From Bacillota bacterium (GTDB taxonomy: Bacteria > Bacillota_A > Clostridia > Christensenellales > Aristaeellaceae), in contig JAEZSP010000041.1 in assembly GCA_023421735.1 (NCBI GenBank), positions 1-30,659 on the forward strand: DNA of 30,659 nt, in the 5' to 3' direction. Shown one piece after another: positions 24,601 to 30,659 of the stretch. The notes below the pieces were generated by a model. That model searched no databases. It was not told where the DNA came from and saw nothing but the letters and a program-made list of their open reading frames with translations. The translations under genes were made by a program, and so were the position numbers. How positions within the stretch are numbered: the stretch's first letter is position 1; every line of letters starts with the position of its first letter.

Positions 24601-24629
24601 ATTGTACCGCAACACATCTGCGTTTTCAA
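24601..24629 (-). promoter_or_regulatory. Promoter of xpt-HAD-esterase unit
   Basis: On the minus strand TTGAAA (24629-24624) and TACAAT (24606-24601) are 17 bp apart. Transcription should start near 24594. Confidence 0.8.
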
Positions 24630-24654
24630 TGCGGGTTCTTTGCAATCTACGGAC

Positions 24655-24684
24655 AAAAAGGGGCCCGCGCGGTTGGCGCGAGCC
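24655..24684 (-). terminator. Intrinsic terminator of the ior operon
   Basis: On the minus strand GGCTCGCG (24684-24677) pairs with CGCGGGCC (24669-24662, one G-T pair), followed by CC and TTTTT (24659-24655). It lies just after the stop at 24691. Confidence 0.85.
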
Positions 24685-24690
24685 GACCTC

Positions 24691-26247
24691 CTATTTGAGC
24701 TGCTCGAGGTGATAGAGCATCTCGGCTTTCCCATACCCGGCCTTCAGCGTATGCCCGAATCGTTCCGCCATATGGAGCGGGAGCCCCGTCTCTTCACTTC
24801 CCACGATCTCGCCCGATACGAGCTTTTCACAAAGTGCGATCATGTCGTCCATCAGCTCGAACGATACGGGATTGTAGCCGTTCGTCAACTTCTGCGCGTC
24901 GTGCCCGGCGAGGAACGCCCAGCCCGCCGGCTCGACGCCCATTTGAATGAGTTTTTCCTTTGCGGCCCGAATGGACGCCGCGTAGGCCGAGAGATTGAAT
25001 GCGCCCGGCACCTGCATCCACACGCCCGTGCCCGAGCCGAGCGCGTCGCCCACAAACACGCACTTGTGGAATTTATCGACAAACAGCACGGAACCCGGCG
25101 TGTGTCCGGGCAGCGCCACGACCTTGATGACGGTTCCGCCGCCCAGATCAATTTCATCGCCGTCCGCAAGGGCGGAGAGCTTCGCTGCATCCGGCGTGGC
25201 CTGTCCGGGAAATCGCGCGGCAAAGAGCATGTCCTGATCCGCCATGGACAGGTGGATTTTTTGAAACAGGCCCGCATGCCAGCTGTGATCGCCGTGTCCA
25301 TGGGTGAGCGCGAGATCGTAGGGCCGCGGCGTGAGCGTTTCGATGGTCGTCCGGATGTCTCCTTCCGCCATACCCGTGTCGATCACCAGCGCGCGCGTCC
25401 TGCCGTCCACGACGTACAGGGAATCGTCTCCACAGTCGGAAAGCGCCCAAACGCCCGGCGCGACGGATTTGTATTCCATGCGCGCGGCGCGGTTCTGCGC
25501 AAAGAGCCAGCGTCGAACCTCGTCGTCGCGGTATGTTTCCTCCCAGGCGGCGTGCGGGCCGAACCACTTTGCGCCAACCATGCCCGCCGGATATTCGGTG
25601 TATTTGAGGTGCATGGCGCCCGCCGCACGGCATGCCGCGATCATGAGGCGGGTTCCGTAGACGGTCGTGTGATAGGCGCTTACGCGGCTATGGATCTCGC
25701 TTGCCACCGGCACGACATCGTCATCCGCCGCGTGGAACGCCCACACGGGAAGTTGGCCAATCTTTGTTGCCGCGTCGAGGGTTCCCGCGCCGCAGATCGG
25801 GATCGCCGCCGCGAACGTATTCGGATAGCGCGCGATCAGGTTCCACGTGCCATACGCGCCCATCGAAAGACCCGTGACATACACGCGCATCGGGTCGACA
25901 CAATCGTCCGCAATCGCTTCGTCGACGAGCTGTTTGAGCAATTCAGGCATGCCCGGATGCATCCACGCGGCATCGGCCGGGCATTGCGGCGCGATGACAT
26001 AGCACGGGTTTTCCGCCTGCGCCTGCCCTTCAGCATACAAATGCGCGCCCGATGTATCAAGCAGTTGCGCCTCGTTGTCGTGTCCGCGCTGTCCCATGCC
26101 GTGCAGAAACAGCACGAGCGGGTATTTTTTCCCGGGGGTCAAATCCGGCGTAAATTTTCGGTATTGTAGGGCCATGCCGTTTCCTGCGAAGAGGATTTCC
26201 CTGGACATCGTCGCCGCAATGCGCTCGTAGCGTGCCTTCTCGCTCAC
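24691..26247 (-). CDS. Two-domain hydrolase: alpha/beta esterase fused to metallo-beta-lactamase fold
   Basis: A 518-residue protein. Residues about 15-250 are an alpha/beta hydrolase of the PHB-depolymerase/dienelactone type: FLHGMGQRG (47-55), nucleophile elbow GLSMG (126-130, S128), acid candidates D175-D177 in HAADDDVVP, base candidate H231 in GPHAAWE. Residues about 260-500 are a metallo-beta-lactamase domain with THGHGDH (315-321), H381 (PGHTPGS), D401 (GDALG) and H449 (AGHD), a full set for two metals. The start is GTG 26247, seven bases after GGGAGG, overlapping iorB by GTGA. Both active sites look intact. No signal peptide is seen. The substrate is unknown. Confidence 0.88.
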   Translation of the reverse strand: MSEKARYERIAATMSREILFAGNGMALQYRKFTPDLTPGKKYPLVLFLHGMGQRGHDNEAQLLDTSGAHLYAEGQAQAENPCYVIAPQCPADAAWMHPGMPELLKQLVDEAIADDCVDPMRVYVTGLSMGAYGTWNLIARYPNTFAAAIPICGAGTLDAATKIGQLPVWAFHAADDDVVPVASEIHSRVSAYHTTVYGTRLMIAACRAAGAMHLKYTEYPAGMVGAKWFGPHAAWEETYRDDEVRRWLFAQNRAARMEYKSVAPGVWALSDCGDDSLYVVDGRTRALVIDTGMAEGDIRTTIETLTPRPYDLALTHGHGDHSWHAGLFQKIHLSMADQDMLFAARFPGQATPDAAKLSALADGDEIDLGGGTVIKVVALPGHTPGSVLFVDKFHKCVFVGDALGSGTGVWMQVPGAFNLSAYAASIRAAKEKLIQMGVEPAGWAFLAGHDAQKLTNGYNPVSFELMDDMIALCEKLVSGEIVGSEETGLPLHMAERFGHTLKAGYGKAEMLYHLEQLK

Positions 26248-26816
26248 TCTGCAGCCTCCCTCCCGCGTAGAAACGCCTTCCGGTTCATCTCGATAAACTT
26301 CTGGGGCACCGTTTCCTCGAGCGCCTTGATCCATTCGGCCTCGGGGATGTCCATGATCTTTGAAAGGACGCCCAGTAAAACCACGTTGACCGCCTTGGCG
26401 CTCCCCGCATCCCGCGCGCGCGACAGCGCGTCGAGCGCTACGACTTTGACCATTTCGGTCAGTCGGGGTATGATGTTTTCCGGGTACTTCGCCGCGCCTG
26501 TGATGACGGGCATGGGCCACATTTCGGCGGAGTTGGTGATGAGGGTGCCGCCGTCTTTGAGATAACGCACCCAGCGCGCGGCCTCAAGGGCTTCGAAGGA
26601 GAGGATGTAATCCGCTTCACCGACATCGACGATGGGGGAGTAGACCTTTTCCCCGTATTTGCAGTAGGTCACAACCGACCCGCCGCGCTGGGACATGCCG
26701 TGTACCTCGGAAAGTTTCACGTCATATCCGCGCGCGAGCAGCAGGTTTCCCAGTATTTTCGAGGCGAGCAGCGTCCCCTGTCCGCCCACGCCGACGATCA
26801 TGATGGATGTCGTCAT
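26244..26816 (-). CDS. iorB: Indolepyruvate:ferredoxin oxidoreductase, beta subunit
   Basis: A 190-residue subunit of the anaerobic 2-oxoacid oxidoreductase that converts aryl pyruvates to aryl-acyl-CoA with ferredoxin reduction. It has the gamma/beta-type fold with GVGGQGT (9-15), EVHGMSQRGGSV (about 37-48) and YILSFEALEA. The ATG overlaps the iorA stop (ATGA) and is preceded by GGGAGG within iorA; the open frame before it belongs to iorA. Its own stop overlaps the next start (GTGA). The pairing with iorA confirms the assignment. Confidence 0.94.
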   Translation of the reverse strand: MTTSIMIVGVGGQGTLLASKILGNLLLARGYDVKLSEVHGMSQRGGSVVTYCKYGEKVYSPIVDVGEADYILSFEALEAARWVRYLKDGGTLITNSAEMWPMPVITGAAKYPENIIPRLTEMVKVVALDALSRARDAGSAKAVNVVLLGVLSKIMDIPEAEWIKALEETVPQKFIEMNRKAFLRGREAAE

Positions 26817-28546
26817 GCCTTTTCGCCTCCCTTGATCGCATCGAATGGGCAGACCTGCGCGCAAACGCCGCAGCCGACGCACTGATTTTCGTCAATCCTG
26901 GATTTCTTCCCGTCAAACGAGATTGCCGGGCAGCCGATGCGCAGGCATGCCTTGCATGCGCGGCAGGCATCCGCATCCACCCGGTAGGCGGGCGCGTGCT
27001 TCACATATTTGAGAAGCGCGCACGGGCGGCGCGAGATGATGACCGACGGGCCGTCTTTTTCCAGTTCCTCGCGCAAAACCGTCTCCGTCGCCTTCAGATC
27101 ATATGGATCAACCACGCGCACGGACTGAATGCCGCAGGCGCGCGCGGTTTCCTCAATGGAGATCACGGGCGTTTTTTCGTTTTTCAGCGTGAGGCCCGTG
27201 GTCGGATTCTGCTGGTGCCCGGTCATGCCGGTGATGGAGTTGTCGACGACGATGACCTTCGCACTTCCGAGGTTGTAGGCCACGTTAACAAGTCCCGTCA
27301 GCCCGGAATGCATGAAGGTGGAATCGCCGATCACGGCAACCGTTTTTTTCGCCATCTCGGGGCGCACTTTCGTAAAGCCATGCGCCATGCCGATGGATGC
27401 ACCCATACACACGGTCGTATCCATGGCGTCCAAAGGCGGCATGGAGCCCAGCGTGTAACAGCCGATGTCGCCGGTCACGGTGAGTTTCAGTTTCTTCAGC
27501 ATCGCGAAAAGCCCCCTGTGCGGGCAGCCCGCGCACATGACGGGCGGGCGGCCGGGAAGCGCCTGCGCGTATGCCTCGCTCTTTTTGGCTTCGAGTCCCA
27601 TTGCCTGCGCGATCTTCGCCTGCGAAAGCTCTCCCAGAAGGCCGAACAGGTTTTTGCCGCCGTCCGGCACGATGCCTATTTTCCGCACATGCGTTTCGAT
27701 GACCGGATCGAGTTCTTCGACAATGTAGAGCTTTTCGACGGAGGCAGCAAAATCGCGGATCAGTTGTTCGGGCATGGGATATGCCATGCCGAGTTTCAAA
27801 ACACTCGCCTCCGGAAAGACTTCCTTTATATACTGATAGACGGTACCCGCGCAGATGAAGCCGATGTTCGAGCCGCGTTCGACGCGGTTGATGTCGGCCG
27901 TCTCGGCATATTCCGCCAGTTTTTGCATGCGCTGCTCCACAAACACGTGGCGACCCACCGCGTTGCCGGGACTCATGACGTATTTACGGATGTTTTTCTG
28001 ATAGTCTTTGAGCGGAACCTCTTCCCGCGCGGAAAGGGGAATGAGACCCTGTGAGTGCGCGACGCGCGTGCAGGTGCGCACGATGACGGGGGTATCAAAC
28101 GCTTCGGAAATGGAAAAAGCGAGCTTGGTCATTTGGAGGCACTCGGCGGAATCGGACGGCTCGAGCATGGGCAGCTTCGCTGCTTCCGCATAATGGCGGG
28201 AATCCTGTTCGTTTTGAGAAGAATGCATGCCGGGGTCGTCCGCGACGCACACCACGAGGCCGCCGTTCACGCCTGCATAGGACGCGGTAAACAGCGGATC
28301 TGCGGCGACGTTCAGCCCCACGTGCTTCATGGCGCAAAATGCGCGTGCGCCCGCGAGCGACGCGCCGATCGCCGCCTCCATCGCCACTTTTTCGTTCGGG
28401 GCCCATTCGGCATAGACCTCGGGATACCCCGCCACCTCCTCGGTGATTTCAGTCGATGGCGTGCCGGGGTACGAGGAGACAAACCGGCATCCGGCCTCAT
28501 AAACGCCGCGCGCGACCGCCGCGTTTCCAAGCGCGAGCTTTTGCAT
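26813..28546 (-). CDS. iorA: Indolepyruvate:ferredoxin oxidoreductase, alpha subunit
   Basis: A 577-residue catalytic subunit that uses thiamine diphosphate, CoA and Fe-S clusters. The pyrimidine-binding N-terminal domain begins with LGNAAVARGVYEAG and has SSYPGTPSTEI. The TPP-binding region shows CAGCPHRG, TGDIGCYTLG and a GDSTFMHSG...N stretch. Two 4Fe-4S motifs end the protein: C528, C531, C534, C539 and C556, C559, C562, C566. ATG 28546 lies 10 bases after AAAGGAG. It is the first gene of the operon from the promoter at 28581-28609. It acts in amino-acid fermentation, cytoplasmic. Confidence 0.95.
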   Translation of the reverse strand: MQKLALGNAAVARGVYEAGCRFVSSYPGTPSTEITEEVAGYPEVYAEWAPNEKVAMEAAIGASLAGARAFCAMKHVGLNVAADPLFTASYAGVNGGLVVCVADDPGMHSSQNEQDSRHYAEAAKLPMLEPSDSAECLQMTKLAFSISEAFDTPVIVRTCTRVAHSQGLIPLSAREEVPLKDYQKNIRKYVMSPGNAVGRHVFVEQRMQKLAEYAETADINRVERGSNIGFICAGTVYQYIKEVFPEASVLKLGMAYPMPEQLIRDFAASVEKLYIVEELDPVIETHVRKIGIVPDGGKNLFGLLGELSQAKIAQAMGLEAKKSEAYAQALPGRPPVMCAGCPHRGLFAMLKKLKLTVTGDIGCYTLGSMPPLDAMDTTVCMGASIGMAHGFTKVRPEMAKKTVAVIGDSTFMHSGLTGLVNVAYNLGSAKVIVVDNSITGMTGHQQNPTTGLTLKNEKTPVISIEETARACGIQSVRVVDPYDLKATETVLREELEKDGPSVIISRRPCALLKYVKHAPAYRVDADACRACKACLRIGCPAISFDGKKSRIDENQCVGCGVCAQVCPFDAIKGGEKA

Positions 28547-28580
28547 GGCAAAATCGCTCCTTTATATGAAATTCCTTCTT

Positions 28581-28609
28581 ATTTTATCACAGGCGGGGCG
28601 GCGAAGCAA
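28581..28609 (-). promoter_or_regulatory. Promoter of iorAB operon
   Basis: On the minus strand TTGCTT (28609-28604) and TAAAAT (28586-28581) are 17 bp apart. The -35 is one arm of a palindrome shared with the opposite promoter. Confidence 0.65.
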
Positions 28610-28612
28610 CGT

Positions 28613-28641
28613 TTGCTTTTTTTCGCCTGGGGTGTTATAAT
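28613..28641 (+). promoter_or_regulatory. Promoter of the membrane-protein gene at 28668, back to back with P-ior
   Basis: TTGCTT (28613-28618) and TATAAT (28636-28641) are 17 bp apart, with a TG one base before the -10. The two -35 hexamers are 3 bp apart and mirror each other. Confidence 0.75.
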
Positions 28642-28667
28642 CGTGAAAAAACAACGGAGGTCTTCCG

Positions 28668-29315
28668 ATGGCAAAGGGAACCAAGAAGGAGACGGCGCGG
28701 TCAAGTGGCGGCGAGCGCCAGTTTCATCTGACGACGTATTATAAAATCGTCACGATCTATACGCTGATCACCGCCATCGCCTACGGCGCGCTGTATATCG
28801 CGCGGGCGAAGGGGTATCAGCTCATCAATGCGTCGATCCTCTATTGGCTCTCATTTGCGCTGATGATCGGCATCATCCTTCTTATTGGGAAATATGTCGC
28901 CAATTTGCCCAAGAGCGAGTCGACGCGCAGGGGTGTGCGCATTGCCGTCGCGATCCTTTCGATCGCCATTATCTTCATGTCCTATGTGAGGATTGTTAGT
29001 CAGATTGATTCCGGGCTGATGAAGTATGCAACCCTCACTTCGCCCGACGGTGCGCATACCGTGATCCTCATGCGGGCCAATACCCGCTTTCCCGCCACCG
29101 AGACCGCGGACGCCAAGGTCTATACAACCTATGCGGCCTACCCAAAATTGAATCGGTATTTCTGCGAGACCAATGGATATACAGATTTTGTTATGCTCCT
29201 TGATGATGAGGACGCGCCTGTCAATATGGAATGGGCGGATGACAGCCTGACGCTGACTGTGAACAGCGATGCCTCGCTGACCGAGGATAATGTGATCGAG
29301 GTCACATTCCAATAG
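28668..29315 (+). CDS. Membrane protein of unknown function
   Basis: A 215-residue protein I do not recognise. A basic, hydrophilic N-terminus (1-22, KGTKKETARSSGGER) precedes three membrane segments at about 26-45, 56-77 and 90-110. A soluble C-terminal domain (about 111-215) of mixed polar and beta-strand character follows (SPDGAHTVILMRANTRF, DDSLTLTVN). With the basic N-terminus inside, three segments place this domain outside the cell. ATG 28668 has CGGAGG about eight bases upstream. It is transcribed from the divergent promoter and ends at the terminator 29330-29362. Confidence 0.75.
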   Translation: MAKGTKKETARSSGGERQFHLTTYYKIVTIYTLITAIAYGALYIARAKGYQLINASILYWLSFALMIGIILLIGKYVANLPKSESTRRGVRIAVAILSIAIIFMSYVRIVSQIDSGLMKYATLTSPDGAHTVILMRANTRFPATETADAKVYTTYAAYPKLNRYFCETNGYTDFVMLLDDEDAPVNMEWADDSLTLTVNSDASLTEDNVIEVTFQ

Positions 29316-29329
29316 ACATCCCCTTTTCT

Positions 29330-29362
29330 CCCCGCGCATATCTTCGCGCGGGGGGTTTTTTT
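29330..29362 (+). terminator. Intrinsic terminator abutting the ylbJ-like start codon
   Basis: CCCCGCGC (29330-29337) pairs with GCGCGGGG (29346-29353) around an 8-base loop; two more G and seven T residues (29356-29362) follow. The next ATG is at 29365. Confidence 0.9.
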
Positions 29363-29364
29363 AT

Positions 29365-30381
29365 ATGCGCAGATATTATCGGTTCATCGGCGCGTCGCTT
29401 TTCGCGCTGGGGCTTCTGGTGTTTCCGGCACGTGCGCTGTTTGCGGCGCAGTCGGCGATCGCGAATTGGGGGCTGTCGGTCGCTCCCGCGCTGTTCCCAT
29501 TCATGGTGGTCCTGCCGTTTTTGACGAGCCGAGAGGCGTGCCAGGTGTACGACAAAATATTCGGACGCTTCTCCCGCTTCGTGTTCGCGCTCCCCGGGAC
29601 GACCGCATCTGCAATTGTAACGGGGCTGTGTGCCGGTTCGCCCGCCGGCGCCATGGCGGTTGTGCGCGTCGCACGCAGGGAGGGACTTTCGCCCGGCGAG
29701 GCCGCGCGCATGGCGGGGATCGCGTGCGGCGTCGGGCCGATCTATGTCGTCTCCGGCATTGGCGTCGCGCTCTGGGGCTCGACGGCGGAGGGTTGGCGGC
29801 TCGCGACGTCTCAGCTCGCGGCCCTTCTCCTGACAGGTCTTTTGTTTCGCGGCGCGTGGCGAAGCTCCGCGCGGCTGTCACCCATTGCGGACGACACGGA
29901 ATTCGACGAGCGGCCCATTTCGCGCGCCGTCCTATCGATTTTGAAGGTCGCGGGATATATGATCATGTTTGCGGTTGGCATTGCGCTTCTGGACGGCGTA
30001 TTTGGCGAATGGTTTGACCATACGTCGCTTCTTCTGGATTTGCCGACTGGGGCGCTGTTCGCGGCAAGTACGGGACTGCCGCTTGTCTGGGTCTCGTTGG
30101 CGGTTGGCTTCGGCGGGCTTTGCATCGCTGCGCAGAACATGGGCGTCTTAAAAAGTGCCGGGGTGACGTGGCCGATGTTCCTTGCCCAAAAGATGACCTC
30201 TGCCGCTTTGACGGCGGGTGTTTATTGTGCACAGCGGATGCTGGTGCGGGAGACGATCTTCGCGTATGCGTCCAGGGGCGATGCCTTCGAGGCCGCATCG
30301 GCCGGCGTGTTTTTGCTCATGCTGCCCGTTGCGCTCGTGCTCGCATTCGCAGCCTTCGGTCAAGAAAAAAATATTTCTTAA
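29365..30381 (+). CDS. ylbJ: YlbJ-like sporulation integral membrane protein
   Basis: A 338-residue polytopic membrane protein with about eight hydrophobic segments. The conserved pieces VAPALFPFMVVLPFL (about 39-53) and GLCAGSPAGA (about 90-99) match the YlbJ/nucleoside-recognition (Gate) family; Bacillus YlbJ is a sporulation membrane protein of uncertain transport role. ATG 29365 lies three bases after a terminator T-run, and the only purine-rich site is the GGGGGG of the terminator stem (29350-29355). No separate promoter is seen, so expression needs read-through of that terminator or an unrecognised promoter. Confidence 0.75.
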   Translation: MRRYYRFIGASLFALGLLVFPARALFAAQSAIANWGLSVAPALFPFMVVLPFLTSREACQVYDKIFGRFSRFVFALPGTTASAIVTGLCAGSPAGAMAVVRVARREGLSPGEAARMAGIACGVGPIYVVSGIGVALWGSTAEGWRLATSQLAALLLTGLLFRGAWRSSARLSPIADDTEFDERPISRAVLSILKVAGYMIMFAVGIALLDGVFGEWFDHTSLLLDLPTGALFAASTGLPLVWVSLAVGFGGLCIAAQNMGVLKSAGVTWPMFLAQKMTSAALTAGVYCAQRMLVRETIFAYASRGDAFEAASAGVFLLMLPVALVLAFAAFGQEKNIS

Positions 30382-30421
30382 CATACCCACATTGCCGTGT
30401 TTTCTATATGTCCGGGCACAA

Positions 30422-30441
30422 TTTCCCAATATGTTGGGGAA
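30422..30441 (+). other. Hairpin after ylbJ-like gene
   Basis: TTTCCCAA (30422-30429) and TTGGGGAA (30434-30441) form an 8-bp stem with one G-T pair and loop tatg, 41 bases after the stop. It has no good T-tract; possibly a weak terminator. Confidence 0.45.
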
Positions 30442-30493
30442 TTCGAGCTGTTCAGACACAATATGACGGGTTTTGGGGAATATAAAAAAGGGG

Positions 30494-30522
30494 TTGACAA
30501 ATGATGTGAGAGTTGATATAAT
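30494..30522 (+). promoter_or_regulatory. Consensus promoter, probably of a stable-RNA (rRNA) operon
   Basis: Perfect TTGACA (30494-30499) and perfect TATAAT (30517-30522) are 17 bp apart, with an A-rich UP-like stretch (aatataaaaaa) just upstream. This is the strongest promoter in the window. Confidence 0.85.
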
Positions 30523-30528
30523 AACACC

Positions 30529-30659
30529 TGCCGCCGCGAGAGAGACGCGGGGCGCGATCCTTGAAAACGATACAGAGAAAAAAGGAAACAGAAAAAGAAC
30601 AGTCAGATTTCTGAGAGAGTAAACACCTCGACGAAGCGGAGCTGGGGGAAGGGCTTTGG
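30529..30659 (+). other. Leader of a transcript running out of the window, resembling an rRNA operon leader
   Basis: No ORF with a ribosome binding site is seen. The segment has a hairpin CCGCG/CGCGG (30534-30538/30546-30550) and then CCTTGAAAACGATACAG followed by an A-rich stretch, which resembles the sequence found ahead of 16S rRNA in many Bacillota. The 16S start (GAGTTTGATCCTGG) is not reached before 30659, so the assignment is inference. Confidence 0.5.

Noticed and set aside
24562..26169. A 535-codon open frame on the plus strand opposite the esterase/MBL fusion
   Set aside because: Antisense to two intact hydrolase domains; arginine- and histidine-rich with no recognisable domain. 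It is a GC-bias artefact.
22430..26247. Hemicellulose utilisation locus covering all hydrolases
   Set aside because: No sugar transporter, regulator or secreted enzyme is present, and the genes fall into two separate transcripts mixed with purine salvage and ior genes; only the esterase/GH51 link is kept as a suggestion.
26807..28054. A 415-codon open frame on the plus strand opposite iorA
   Set aside because: Antisense of iorA, whose TPP and Fe-S motifs are complete; no start site signals.

Overview
The window looks like chromosomal DNA of a GC-rich anaerobic member of the Clostridia (Bacillota). The signs are strong AGGAGG-type ribosome binding sites, consensus TTGACA/TATAAT promoters, a HelD-type RNA-polymerase recycling ATPase, a YlbJ-like membrane protein, a Myb-like (RsfA-type) DNA-binding protein, a DUF1858 redox peptide, rubrerythrin and a ferredoxin-type indolepyruvate oxidoreductase. 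I see no phage, transposase, CRISPR or tRNA gene. The order or genus cannot be fixed from the sequence alone.

Layout. 1-50 is a 7-bp tandem repeat at the window edge. 82-2956 holds a promoter, a short leader with a 35-codon ORF and an intrinsic terminator, then a three-gene ABC exporter (two ABC-2 permeases and an ATPase). 3031-6503 holds helD and a BaiN/HI0933-type flavoprotein with overlapping stop and start. 6504-6779 is a hairpin-rich non-coding stretch. 6780-10042 is GNAT acetyltransferase, COG2509 flavoprotein and rmuC, all overlapping. 10086-10699 is a self-contained marR unit. 10900-13663 is cysE, a tRNA-dihydrouridine synthase and an aldo/keto reductase. 13784-15202 carries two minus-strand genes (small membrane protein; Myb-like regulator). 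15370-20491 is a six-gene plus-strand run: DUF1858, rubrerythrin, phosphohexomutase, ychF, CPBP protease, rlmH.

From 20614 to 28546 most genes are on the minus strand. iorA-iorB and an esterase/metallo-beta-lactamase fusion form one translationally coupled operon with its own promoter and terminator. Directly after that terminator a new promoter drives xpt, a HAD-IIA phosphatase and a carbohydrate-esterase-like hydrolase. A GH51 arabinofuranosidase follows, separated from the esterase only by a small cysteine-rich gene on the opposite strand. The window closes with a membrane protein of unknown function, a YlbJ-like protein whose start codon abuts a terminator, and a perfect-spacing promoter with a leader that resembles that of an rRNA operon, whose product lies outside the window.

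Most content is housekeeping. The points that deserve a second look are regulatory or architectural: the leader/attenuator in front of the ABC exporter, the hairpin array at 6569-6733, the antisense-interrupted esterase/GH51 unit, the two-hydrolase fusion coupled to iorAB, the back-to-back promoters with a shared -35 palindrome, and the terminator fused to the ylbJ-like start. I did not find a convincing new multi-gene defence or metabolic system.
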